From Hyphomicrobiales bacterium (GTDB lineage: Bacteria > Pseudomonadota > Alphaproteobacteria > Rhizobiales > Rhizobiaceae): 64,000 nucleotides of DNA. The stretch spans positions 186,001 to 250,000 of the forward strand of contig UBMU01000002.1 in assembly GCA_900466605.1 (NCBI GenBank). The letters are read 5' to 3'. A program made the position numbers and the translations under genes. The notes below the pieces were generated by a model. That model was given only the letters and a program-made list of their open reading frames with translations, searched no databases and was not told the DNA's origin. This document shows positions 54,565-64,000 of the stretch, piece after piece. How positions within the stretch are numbered: position 1 is the first letter of the stretch; each line of letters starts with the position of its first letter.

Positions 54565-55191
54565 TCACCCAATGGTATTTTCGCCGCGACGCCAGGGTGC
54601 TGTAGCCGAGAGCCACTGCCGAGTTCGCGCCTCTGGATCGGGGTTCAAGGTAATGTCGGTCACGACAGCAGCACTGTCGGCACCCTGAGAAAGAACACCC
54701 TCGATGCGATCAACGTTCAGCCCGCCGATGGCGACGAGCGGTAGTTCGCCGACCCGCGTTCTCCATATGCGTAGGCGTTCCAGTCCTTGCGGCGCCCACT
54801 TCATCTGCTTCAGGATGGTCGGATAGATCGGGCCAAGCGCGATGTAGTCCGGCTTTGCCGCCATTGCTGTCTCAAGTTCGGCATCGTCGTGGGTCGATAG
54901 CCCGAGCCTCAGGCCGGCGGCATGAATGGCGCTGAGGTCAGCGGCTTCGAGGTCCTCCTGGCCGAGATGGACGAAATTGCACCCTTCGTCGATCGCAAGC
55001 TGCCAGTGGTCGTTGATGATCAACTGGCAGCCATGCGCGGCGCAAATCGTCATCGCAGCGCTGATTTCAGCGCGCAGCTCTGCCGGCGCTTTGTCTTTGA
55101 TGCGCAGTTGCACAAGCTTGACGCCGAGCGGCACCAGCCGCGCGATCCACTCGGCACTATCGACGATGAGATAAAAGGGATCCAGTTTCAT
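54565..55191 (-). CDS. thiE: Thiamine phosphate synthase
   Basis: A 208-residue TIM-barrel enzyme that couples HMP-PP to the thiazole phosphate. [13 protein letters not shown] (about 24-36), [26 protein letters not shown] (about 56-81, landmark) and [10 protein letters not shown], followed by [12 protein letters not shown], are the family motifs. It overlaps thiG by four bases (ATGA) and ends the thiCOSGE operon. thiD, needed to make HMP-PP, is not in the window. Confidence 0.94.
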   Translation of the reverse strand: MKLDPFYLIVDSAEWIARLVPLGVKLVQLRIKDKAPAELRAEISAAMTICAAHGCQLIINDHWQLAIDEGCNFVHLGQEDLEAADLSAIHAAGLRLGLSTHDDAELETAMAAKPDYIALGPIYPTILKQMKWAPQGLERLRIWRTRVGELPLVAIGGLNVDRIEGVLSQGADSAAVVTDITLNPDPEARTRQWLSATAPWRRGENTIG

Positions 55192-55961
55192 GCGAACACG
55201 GCCTTTCCGATAATGGGTGTTGATGGGACCGCGATATCGCGCGGTTCCAGCATGCCGGCGCCAAAAGCTTGTCGGCCGGATTTAATTGCCTTGGCAAACG
55301 CGCTAGCCATCGCGGCCGGATCGCCGGCGCCGGCAACCGCGGTATTCAACAGGACGGCGTCGAAGCCGAGTTCCATGACGGTCGCCGCGTGCGACGGCCG
55401 ACCGATACCGGCGTCGACAATGAGGGGAACGTCAGGAAAATGCGCGCGCATTGAACGCAACGCGGAGAGGTTGAGCGGCCCCGCGGCACTGCCGATAGGG
55501 GCGCACCAGGGCATCAGAACCCGGCAACCTGCTTCGATCAACTTCTCTGCTACCACGAGGTCGTCGGTCGTGTAGGGAAAGACCTCAAACCCCTCGCCTG
55601 ACAGAATGCGGGCTGCCTCGACCAAGCCAAACACGTCAGGCTGAAGCGTATCGTGATTGCCGATCACCTCCAGCTTGATCCAATTGGTGCCGAACAGCTC
55701 GCGCGCCATCCTAGCCGTCAGTACCGCCTCGGAGGCCCCATGGCAGCCGGCAGTGTTTGGCAGCACGCGAACGCCAAGCGCTCGGATCAATTCGAAGAAG
55801 GCTCCGCCGCTACGCCCGCCCGCCGTCTCGCGGCGCAGGGAAACGGTGACGATCTCCGTCCCCGATTGTCTGACGGCCTCCGCCAGGATTGCGGGTGAAG
55901 GGTATCGCGCAGTGCCAAGAAGCAAACGCGACGAAACCTCGGTGTCATATAGTGTCAGCAT
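55188..55961 (-). CDS. thiG: Thiazole synthase
   Basis: A 257-residue TIM-barrel enzyme that assembles the thiazole from deoxyxylulose phosphate, dehydroglycine (here from ThiO) and ThiS-thiocarboxylate. [26 protein letters not shown], the Schiff-base lysine in WIKLEVIGN, and [27 protein letters not shown] are present in order. ATG at 55961, two bases after the thiS stop. Longer upstream frames belong to the shadow of thiS/thiO. Confidence 0.96.
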   Translation of the reverse strand: MLTLYDTEVSSRLLLGTARYPSPAILAEAVRQSGTEIVTVSLRRETAGGRSGGAFFELIRALGVRVLPNTAGCHGASEAVLTARMARELFGTNWIKLEVIGNHDTLQPDVFGLVEAARILSGEGFEVFPYTTDDLVVAEKLIEAGCRVLMPWCAPIGSAAGPLNLSALRSMRAHFPDVPLIVDAGIGRPSHAATVMELGFDAVLLNTAVAGAGDPAAMASAFAKAIKSGRQAFGAGMLEPRDIAVPSTPIIGKAVFA

Positions 55962-55963
55962 GG

Positions 55964-56161
55964 TCAGCCCCCCTGCATCGGCGACAGGATTTCGATCCTG
56001 TCGTTGTCGTTGAGCGCGTGGTCGCCACGATCCTCGCGGTGGACTATTTCGCCGTTGACGGCGGTCGCCAGCCAGTCGCCTTCGTATTCCATTAGTGTCA
56101 GCAGTTCGGACAGCGTTGGTGCAATCAAGTCGTGATGCTCGCCGTTTACGATCAGTTTCAT
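55964..56161 (-). CDS. thiS: Thiamine biosynthesis sulfur carrier ThiS
   Basis: A 65-residue ubiquitin-like protein beginning MKLIVNGE and ending SPMQGG, with the essential C-terminal diglycine that is adenylated and thiocarboxylated. It overlaps the end of thiO (ATGA) and precedes thiG by two bases. thiF is not in the window. Confidence 0.95.
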   Translation of the reverse strand: MKLIVNGEHHDLIAPTLSELLTLMEYEGDWLATAVNGEIVHREDRGDHALNDNDRIEILSPMQGG

Positions 56162-57132
56162 CGGCTATTTCCTCCTGGTTCAATTCTGGAGAAGACAAGG
56201 TCCGCAGCGTCCTGCGCCATTGCGGGCGCCAGCAGGAAGCCATGGCGATAGAGGCCGTTGAGCACGACCACATCATGCTCGCGGGTCGCGCGGGGGAAAT
56301 TATCGGCGAATGCAGGTCGGATGCCCACGCCGGTTTCAACGACGGCCGCGTCAGCGAAGGCGGGATGCACCGCATAGGCGGCGTTCAGCAGCTCCATCAT
56401 CGAACGCGCCGAGATCGGGCCGTCGTGTTCCGTCTCGATCATGGTGGCGCCCACCATAAACAGGCCATCTCCACGCGGAACGATATAGACGGGGAAGCGA
56501 GGATGCAGAAGGCGAACGGGCCGGCTGAGGACAACCTCCGTGGTTTCCAGATAAAGCATTTCGCCACGAACGCCGCGAAGTCCGCTTGTCTGCCCGATTC
56601 GCGCTGCGCCCGTGCAATCGACGACATCGTCGTAGTCGGCCTCGTTGACCACTTGTTCGATGAACGCGACATGCCGAACGGCGAGTTTTTCTCGAAGCAG
56701 ACCCAACACTCGCCTAGGGTTCACATGTCCTTCCAACGCGAAGAACAGCGCGCGCCTGAAGTGCCCGGCGAGAGCCGGTTCCAATGCGGCGATTTGCTCT
56801 TCGCCGAGCCATTCATGGCCGCTCGTGCGACGGGCAAATCGGTCGAGTTCTCCCTGGTCGCGCGTGGGAGCAACGACCAGCGTTCCGTTTCGGTGTACCT
56901 CACCCGGCAGTATCATGTCCCACCGGTCGATCGCATCACGGCCGCGCAGCAATACGGTTTCCTCGGCACTTTCGCGTTCGCACCAGGGTGCCAGCATACC
57001 GCCCGCGAGCCAGGAGGCTGCCCGGCTGGAGTCCGAACGCGGATCCGCAATGGTGACGGCGGCACCGCGAACACTGAGTTCGTGCGCGACCGCGAGGCCG
57101 GCAACGCCGGCCCCTCTGACAAGGACATGCAT
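56158..57132 (-). CDS. thiO: Glycine oxidase ThiO
   Basis: A 324-residue DAO-family flavoenzyme that oxidises glycine to the imine used by ThiG, the aerobic alternative to ThiH. The FAD motif [20 protein letters not shown] is at residues 5-24, followed by [34 protein letters not shown] and the C-terminal [19 protein letters not shown] at 57132, one base after the thiC stop; the frame further upstream is a shadow of thiC. Confidence 0.94.
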   Translation of the reverse strand: MHVLVRGAGVAGLAVAHELSVRGAAVTIADPRSDSSRAASWLAGGMLAPWCERESAEETVLLRGRDAIDRWDMILPGEVHRNGTLVVAPTRDQGELDRFARRTSGHEWLGEEQIAALEPALAGHFRRALFFALEGHVNPRRVLGLLREKLAVRHVAFIEQVVNEADYDDVVDCTGAARIGQTSGLRGVRGEMLYLETTEVVLSRPVRLLHPRFPVYIVPRGDGLFMVGATMIETEHDGPISARSMMELLNAAYAVHPAFADAAVVETGVGIRPAFADNFPRATREHDVVVLNGLYRHGFLLAPAMAQDAADLVFSRIEPGGNSR

Positions 57133-57133
57133 C

Positions 57134-58990
<1,857 letters not shown>

Positions 58991-59064
58991 ACCCAGTCAT
59001 CAGCCGGAATGATGAAAAGACGCCGGCACGGATTCCACGTGAGAATCCAATACCTTCGAGCGCT

Positions 59065-59159
59065 TGCACCGTCCCTACGCCAGTATGAACTGGATCAGGT
59101 TCAACGGGTCACTGCGCGCGATAGCAGTATCTCAGCCCCTTGCCGGGACCCCCCTGGTG
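59065..59159 (-). promoter_or_regulatory. TPP riboswitch upstream of thiC
   Basis: On the minus strand: GGGGGTCCCGGCAAGGGGCTGAGA, then ACCCGTTGAACCTGATCCAG, then TACTGGCGTAGGGACGGTG (landmarks of the THI-box in order). It sits about 105 bases before the thiC start. Confidence 0.96.
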
Positions 59160-59213
59160 AATGTGAAAAGGTTAGAGCGAGAGCAGCGGCGCTGTCAAGC
59201 CAACTGTCGCAAC

Positions 59214-60005
59214 CTACATCGAAAGGTCCAGGGCGCGGCCTTCGAACAGGCGGCTCTGGGAGCCCTCGAGATGCGCCTTCATCAGGGACCGGGCGTCGTC
59301 TGCGCGACCTTCGACGATGGCGAGATAAATCTTGTTGTGCTCCTCATAGACCTGCTCGAGACCCTGGCGCGGGCCGAGGAGCGATAGCCCGTGAAGATGC
59401 ATGCCTACAGCGATATGGGCCTTCAGGGCGTCGATCGAGGCCGTGTAATAATGGTTGTTGGCGGCTTCGGTAACAGCTCGATGGAACATGAAGTCAGCGT
59501 CGGTGCGATGAAGCTGGTGGCTGGTCGCTTCGCGCAGATCGGCGAGCGCGGCGGCAATCTTCTGGATCGCCGCTTCATCACGGCGCTTGGCTGCGAAATA
59601 GGCGGCGGCTGGCTCGATCGTCAAGCGAAACTCATAGCAGCGCTGAATGTCGGCGATCGTCTTGACCGGCGAATAGGAAAGCTGCGTTGTCGGTGAGCCG
59701 TGGGCGCTGACAAAGGTGCCGGCCCCTTGCCTGGCGTAGACGATGCCCTGATCGCGCAGGCGTGCCAACGCGTCTCGTACGATCGGACGCGAGACGCCAA
59801 GCAGTGACGCAAGCTCGTGTTCACCGGGAAGTCGCGAATCGGGTGGATAGTTTCCCGAGCGGATGCGCTCCTGCAACTGGTCGAAGACCCGATCGACCAG
59901 CTTGACGGCCTTGCCGCGCTCGGGCTTGGTTGCGGGCGCCGCTTGCGCGTTCGCCGGTACACCGTTTGCTTCGTCCACCTTCAATCTCCCCGTCGGCACG
60001 TTCAT
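59214..60005 (-). CDS. FadR-subfamily GntR regulator
   Basis: A 263-residue regulator. The winged helix-turn-helix (about residues 33-100) includes LPGEHELASLLGVSRPIVRDALARLRDQGIVYARQGAGTFV in family order. The all-helical FCD domain contains CYEFRLTIEPAAAYFAAKR, DADFMFHRAVTEAANN and a histidine set (HIAVGMHLHG) that usually binds a metal and a small carboxylate. It overlaps the DUF1537 kinase gene (ATGA) and ends the transporter operon, which it probably controls. Confidence 0.92.
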   Translation of the reverse strand: MNVPTGRLKVDEANGVPANAQAAPATKPERGKAVKLVDRVFDQLQERIRSGNYPPDSRLPGEHELASLLGVSRPIVRDALARLRDQGIVYARQGAGTFVSAHGSPTTQLSYSPVKTIADIQRCYEFRLTIEPAAAYFAAKRRDEAAIQKIAAALADLREATSHQLHRTDADFMFHRAVTEAANNHYYTASIDALKAHIAVGMHLHGLSLLGPRQGLEQVYEEHNKIYLAIVEGRADDARSLMKAHLEGSQSRLFEGRALDLSM

Positions 60006-61066
60006 GCCGCCTGATTCTGTGAAATCAGTCTTACCAAACTATCAGAGTTACCGAAGCCCCCGGATTTCACCGCGCAGCGGAAACGCAGGCCATCTGCCGT
60101 TGTTACATCAAACCACGGAATGCCCGCCTCGATCTCGCCCTGCGGCCTCAGGACTCGAATTCCGAGCGCTCGAAAAACCGCCAGCGCCGTATCGCCACCG
60201 CCGACCATCAGCATCTCCGGGCGGGTCATCTCTATCACCGATTTTACGCCTTTCGCGAAGCGATCGGCAACCGCTGCGGCTTCGCTGGTAATTTCGCCGG
60301 TGCAGCGTAGAAGAATTGGCAGGCCAAACCGCTCATCGTGCGGCAGCACTCCCATTGGGGCATCGATTGCCAGTGCCAGACTGCCTGTGGCTTCCAGTTT
60401 GGTCATCTGCGCTGCTGTGATTGGGTCGCGGGAGCCGAAGGCGAAGACCGTCCGAGCGGATCCTGTGAAGTGTTTGTCTGCCTTACCGGAGACCTTTCCG
60501 ATCTTGCGAGCCAACGCAGCCCCTATGCCACGCGCGCCGACGGCAAGGGTTGTTTTCCAATCGTAGGCGTCGACCACCCGGTCGAGGTCGCTGTCAGTTT
60601 CAGCATCACGGACGAGCACCTGCCCGTCATTTGCCTTGAAGAGATCGGCGATCGGCAGTGCCTCGTCGAGGCCACGACCGACGACGTGGCCGTCGCGGGT
60701 CAAGCGCTGCTGATCGGGGATGGCTGGAGCCACCACGATCATCTCATGACCGAAGGAGGCAGCCAAAGCTGCGCTTTCTGCTGCAACATTGCCCTTGAGA
60801 CGGGAGTCGATCTTTTTCAGAACGATATGAGGCGAGGCGGCAAGAAGGGCCGTCGCCGCAGCGCTGACCGTCCTTGCCGCTTCCTCCTCCGGGAGAGCTC
60901 TTGAAGCCGTGTTGACCACCACGACCTCGCAACTTGTAGAAAGTGTTTCCGCTATGGCCCCGACATCGATCGCGACAGCGACAGACAGACCAGCGTCGAT
61001 GAAGGGGGTCCCCGTGTCGAGCGCGCCGGTCAAATCGTCCGCGATGATGGCGACCTTCAGTCTCAT
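60002..61066 (-). CDS. DUF1537 family acid-sugar kinase (OtnK/DtnK-like)
   Basis: A 354-residue protein of the four-carbon acid sugar kinase family, at the short end of the family's usual length. The N-terminal domain starts VAIIADDLTGALDTGTPF (residues 5-22) and contains HIVLKKIDSRLKGN. The C-terminal nucleotide-binding domain has LMVGGGDTALAVFRALGI. Family members phosphorylate C4 acid sugars such as erythronate or threonate. It is coupled by ATGA overlaps to both dppF (upstream) and the FadR-type regulator (downstream), so the transporter's substrate may be a compound that releases an acid sugar. No dehydrogenase or decarboxylase partner is visible. Confidence 0.85.
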   Translation of the reverse strand: MRLKVAIIADDLTGALDTGTPFIDAGLSVAVAIDVGAIAETLSTSCEVVVVNTASRALPEEEAARTVSAAATALLAASPHIVLKKIDSRLKGNVAAESAALAASFGHEMIVVAPAIPDQQRLTRDGHVVGRGLDEALPIADLFKANDGQVLVRDAETDSDLDRVVDAYDWKTTLAVGARGIGAALARKIGKVSGKADKHFTGSARTVFAFGSRDPITAAQMTKLEATGSLALAIDAPMGVLPHDERFGLPILLRCTGEITSEAAAVADRFAKGVKSVIEMTRPEMLMVGGGDTALAVFRALGIRVLRPQGEIEAGIPWFDVTTADGLRFRCAVKSGGFGNSDSLVRLISQNQAA

Positions 61067-62055
61067 GCGGTCTGCCCTGTGTTGACAGCGTGACAGGCGA
61101 CGAGATGGCCGGGCTTGGCTTCCGTCCACTCCGGTACAACCTTGCTGCAAACGTCCATGGCGACAGGGCAGCGCGTATGGAACCGGCAACCGCTTGGCGG
61201 ATTGAGCGGGCTGGGCACGTCGCCCTGCAGAATTTGGCGCTTCCGGGTGCGCTCCAGTTCCGGATCTGTCTCTGGTACAGCCGACAGCAACGCCTTCGTA
61301 TAGGGGTGCAATGGATTGTCGAACAGCTCCTCGCGCGTCGCCAGCTCCGCCAGGCGCCCGAGATACATCACGCCGACGCGCGTGCTGATATGGCGCACGA
61401 CGGCGAGGTCGTGAGCAATGAAGAGGTACGTCAGGCCGTATTTCTCCTGCAGGTCGAGCAGGAGGTTGATGATCTGCGCCTGGATCGAGACGTCGAGAGC
61501 GGAGATAGCTTCGTCGCAGACGATGAATTTCGGCTGGCATGCGAGTGCACGGGCAATGACGACACGCTGCCGCTGACCGCCGGAGAGTTCATGCGGATAG
61601 CGTTGTGCAAAGCGCGTTGGCAGGCCGACATCGGTCAGCAGCGTTGCGATCTTGTCTTTCAACTCAGCTTTTGTGCAAAGCTTATGGAAGAGGATCGGCT
61701 CGCCGATCGCTTCGCCGATCGTCATGCGCGGGTTGAGCGTCGAATAGGGGTCCTGAAAGACGATCTGCAGGTCACGCCGGAAAGGGCGCATCTGCTTTTC
61801 ATCCAGTGTCGCCAGGTCCTGTCCCTTGTAGACGATCTTGCCGCTGGTTGCCTTGTAAAGGTTGAGAATGGTGAAGCCGGTCGTCGACTTGCCGCAGCCG
61901 GATTCCCCAACGAGGCTCAGTGTCTCGCCTTCCATGATATCGAGGTTGACGTTGTCGAGCGCATAGACGGTCGCGGCGCGCTCGCCGAAAGCGCCGAGCT
62001 TGACGTGGAAATGCTTGACGAGATTTTCGATCTTCAGCAGCGGTTGGGCGCCCAT
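61063..62055 (-). CDS. Dipeptide/oligopeptide-type ABC transporter, ATP-binding protein (DppF-like)
   Basis: A 330-residue ATPase. Walker A is GESGCGKST (about residues 48-56), the Q-loop [15 protein letters not shown], signature ELSGGQRQR, Walker [13 protein letters not shown] and switch histidine FIAHDLAVV. The C-terminal oligopeptide-transporter extension with its cysteines ([15 protein letters not shown]) can hold an iron-sulfur cluster in the family. It overlaps dppD by one base (TGATG) and the kinase by four. The substrate need not be a peptide given the kinase neighbour. Confidence 0.92.
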   Translation of the reverse strand: MGAQPLLKIENLVKHFHVKLGAFGERAATVYALDNVNLDIMEGETLSLVGESGCGKSTTGFTILNLYKATSGKIVYKGQDLATLDEKQMRPFRRDLQIVFQDPYSTLNPRMTIGEAIGEPILFHKLCTKAELKDKIATLLTDVGLPTRFAQRYPHELSGGQRQRVVIARALACQPKFIVCDEAISALDVSIQAQIINLLLDLQEKYGLTYLFIAHDLAVVRHISTRVGVMYLGRLAELATREELFDNPLHPYTKALLSAVPETDPELERTRKRQILQGDVPSPLNPPSGCRFHTRCPVAMDVCSKVVPEWTEAKPGHLVACHAVNTGQTA

Positions 62056-63062
62056 CACGCAGCCTCCTGCATTTTGTGAACAACGAAGCAAGCCGCCCGG
62101 TGATTGCCAGCACCGGCTACCGGCTCCAGCTTCGGCACCCGCTCGTGACAGACCGGCTCGGCCAGCGGGCAGCGCGGCGCAAACGGGCAGCCCTTCGGCC
62201 GGCGGCCCGGCTCGGGCGGCGTGCCGCCGATCGAGGAAAGCCGGCTTGCCGGTGCGTCCGACAGTTTCGGGATAGAGGCGAGCAGACCGCGCGTATAGGG
62301 ATGGCTTGGTCGTGCATAGAGCGCATCGACCGGTGCATCCTCGACGACGGTGCCGGCGTAAAGCACGGCAACGCGGTCAACGAGACCGGCAATCAGCGCC
62401 AGGTCATGGGTGATCCAGACCACGGACATGCCGAGCTTGGCGCGCAGATCCTTCACGAGATCGACGATCTGCGCCTGGATAGTGACGTCGAGTGCCGTCG
62501 TCGGCTCGTCGGCAATCAGCAGTTTCGGATTGCAGGCAAGGCCGATCGCGATCATAACGCGCTGGCGCATGCCGCCGGACAGCTCGTGAGGGTAGGCCTG
62601 TAGGCGCTCTTCAGGGCCGGGAATGCCGACGAGGCGGAGTAGTTCGACGGCACGAACGCGCGCCTGCGCCTTGCTCATCCCGCGATGATAGATGAGCGGC
62701 TCGCAAATCTGGTCGCCCACCCGCATGACCGGGTTCAAGGAAGTCATCGGATCCTGGAAGACGAAGCCGATGTCGCCGCCGCGTACTTTGCGCAGTTCCC
62801 TGTTTGACATCTTCTGCAGATCTTTGCCATCAAAGCTGGCGCTGCCGTTGGTCACCTTGATCTTGTTGGGCAGGAGCCGCATCAGGCTCAGCATCGTCAA
62901 GCTCTTGCCGCAGCCGGATTCTCCGACAACGCCAAGCGTCTCGCCTTTGTTGACGTAGAGATCGATCCCGTCGACAACAACGGCAGGGCCGTTGCGTCCG
63001 TCGATTTCGACGGTAAGGCCGCGGACGTCGAGCAACCGTTCGTTGGATTTGGTCGTGTTCAT
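62055..63062 (-). CDS. Dipeptide/oligopeptide-type ABC transporter, ATP-binding protein (DppD-like)
   Basis: A 335-residue ATPase, partner of the DppF-like protein. Walker [12 protein letters not shown]-loop [14 protein letters not shown], signature [10 protein letters not shown], Walker [13 protein letters not shown] and switch WITHDLALI are present. The C-terminal cysteine segment reads [17 protein letters not shown]. The ATG at 63062 overlaps the dppC stop by one base; a longer upstream open frame is the shadow of dppC. Confidence 0.93.
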   Translation of the reverse strand: MNTTKSNERLLDVRGLTVEIDGRNGPAVVVDGIDLYVNKGETLGVVGESGCGKSLTMLSLMRLLPNKIKVTNGSASFDGKDLQKMSNRELRKVRGGDIGFVFQDPMTSLNPVMRVGDQICEPLIYHRGMSKAQARVRAVELLRLVGIPGPEERLQAYPHELSGGMRQRVMIAIGLACNPKLLIADEPTTALDVTIQAQIVDLVKDLRAKLGMSVVWITHDLALIAGLVDRVAVLYAGTVVEDAPVDALYARPSHPYTRGLLASIPKLSDAPASRLSSIGGTPPEPGRRPKGCPFAPRCPLAEPVCHERVPKLEPVAGAGNHRAACFVVHKMQEAA

Positions 63063-64000
63063 CACTTGCTGCCCCGCGGATTGAGTGCGTCGTTGAGGCC
63101 ATCGCCGAGGAAGCTGAAAGCAACCGAGGCAAGGCCGAGGACGGCTGCCGGTGCGGCGAGGAGATGGGGATAGTGCTGCCAAACACGCAGACCATCGGAG
63201 ATCATGTTGCCCCAGCTTGGGGTGGGGGGATTGACGCCGACGCCGAGGAAGCTGAAGGCGCTCTCCAGAACCATCGCGGTGCCAAGACCAGCGCTGACGG
63301 AGACGATGAGCGGTCCCAGCGCGTTTGGCACCACGTAGCGCTTCATGATGACCCAGTTGGAAAGGCCGAGAGCCTGCGCCGCGGTGATATAGGGACGGCT
63401 GCGGATCGACAATACCTGGGCACGAACGAGACGTGCGTAGGGCGGCCAGGAGATCAGTGCCATCGAGCCGAAGACAAGGAAGAAGTCGACCCAGATCGTC
63501 TGGCGGTAGAACGGATTGAGGGTTGCCATATATTGGGCCTCCATCCATTTCGCGATCGGCGTTTTCAGGGATGCGTTGATAACGACCACGAGCAACAGGT
63601 TCGGGACTGACATTGTCACATCTGTCAACCACATGATGGCACTGTCGAACGGGTTGCCAAAAAAGCCGGCGATGGCGCCGAGCACGAGGCCGATCACCAC
63701 GGCGATAAAGGTCACGACGATCGCCACCATGAAGGCGGTGCGCGTCCCGAAGACGACGCGGCTGAAGACGTCACGACCGAGATCGTCGGTGCCGAACAGA
63801 TGGTGCAGCGAAGGAACGGCGTTTCGAGCCTGCAGGTCCTGGCTGAGATAATCGTAAGGCGCAAAATACGGGCCGAAGATTGCGGTGAAGGCCAGGATCA
63901 GCACGATGACGAGGCCGAACAGGGCAAGCTTGTTGCGCTTCAGGCGGTACCACGCATCACGCCATAGGTTGACAGGAGGTTCTTCCTGCGTCGTTTCAAT
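63062..64000 (-). CDS. Dipeptide/oligopeptide-type ABC transporter, permease (DppC-like), 5' end outside window
   Basis: The last 312 residues of a DppC-type permease; the frame is still open at base 64000, so the start lies outside. Near the visible N-terminus are LWRDAWYRLKRNKLALFGL, the usual cytoplasmic lead-in, and then FGTDDLGRDVFSRVVFGTR, the DppC landmark. Five or six membrane helices and the EAA loop YITAAQALGLSNWVIMKRYVVPNA follow. The remaining partners (DppB-like permease and binding protein) are probably further upstream. Confidence 0.93.
   Translation of the reverse strand: METTQEEPPVNLWRDAWYRLKRNKLALFGLVIVLILAFTAIFGPYFAPYDYLSQDLQARNAVPSLHHLFGTDDLGRDVFSRVVFGTRTAFMVAIVVTFIAVVIGLVLGAIAGFFGNPFDSAIMWLTDVTMSVPNLLLVVVINASLKTPIAKWMEAQYMATLNPFYRQTIWVDFFLVFGSMALISWPPYARLVRAQVLSIRSRPYITAAQALGLSNWVIMKRYVVPNALGPLIVSVSAGLGTAMVLESAFSFLGVGVNPPTPSWGNMISDGLRVWQHYPHLLAAPAAVLGLASVAFSFLGDGLNDALNPRGSK

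Overview
The window looks like a chromosomal segment of an alphaproteobacterium of the Rhizobiaceae (Rhizobium/Agrobacterium/Sinorhizobium group). The evidence is the G+C-rich codon usage, the alphaproteobacterial SAM-II riboswitch ahead of metA, PhaR beside phbAB, a second-type RpoH factor behind GGAAC-N16-CGTT promoters, CarD, a BacA-like transporter, and the class-II synthetase-like amino acid:carrier-protein ligase known from Bradyrhizobium and Agrobacterium. I saw no rRNA, tRNA, CRISPR array, transposase or integrase. Almost every base belongs to ordinary, tightly packed genes.

Layout. 1-5.4 kb: end of ispG, a LysE-type exporter, ispA, mtgA, a 2H-phosphoesterase-like protein, a GST, rpmF and a small membrane protein. 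5.4-8.2 kb: PHB control and synthesis (phaR, phbA, phbB), followed by two small unannotated ORFs. 8.7-12.5 kb: an amino-sugar operon (GntR regulator, GlmS-like isomerase, nagA, SIS protein). 12.5-17.3 kb: galM, metA with a SAM-II riboswitch, a BacA/YddA-like transporter with an eroded ATPase domain, and a secreted protein. 17.4-25.8 kb: Uup, thiN, a MarR/MFS divergent pair, and a TPP-riboswitch-controlled thiBPQ operon. 26-34 kb: a lipoprotein metallopeptidase, rpoH2, carD, fdxA, hslR and a Suv3-like helicase. 34.3-37.8 kb: two small envelope proteins, then efp with its modification genes epmA and epmB.

38.0-43.8 kb is the most unusual block. It is a five-gene operon of ACP, acyl-CoA-dehydrogenase-like flavoprotein, amino acid:[carrier protein] ligase, DUF1839 protein and GH2 glycosidase-like protein. 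The ligase has exactly the residue pattern of the known family (Cys121, Glu166, Cys269), but the end product of the operon is unknown to me. It sits beside the EF-P operon, so two tRNA-independent synthetase-like enzymes that aminoacylate proteins lie within 4 kb.

43.9-49.2 kb: a stand-alone AsnC sensor domain, a LysR regulator, and three enzymes that together fit L-pipecolate/D-lysine catabolism (AmaA-like oxidase, ALDH7/AmaB, DpkA-like reductase). 49.3-53.1 kb: an FbpABC-type iron transporter. 53.1-54.5 kb: a glycoamylase-like (possible beta-1,2-glucan) hydrolase. 54.6-59.2 kb: thiCOSGE behind a second TPP riboswitch. 59.2-64 kb: a FadR-type regulator, a DUF1537 kinase and a dipeptide-type ABC transporter that runs off the window.

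Thiamine is a recurring theme: uptake (thiBPQ), synthesis (thiCOSGE) and activation (thiN) are all present, and both multigene operons carry TPP riboswitches.
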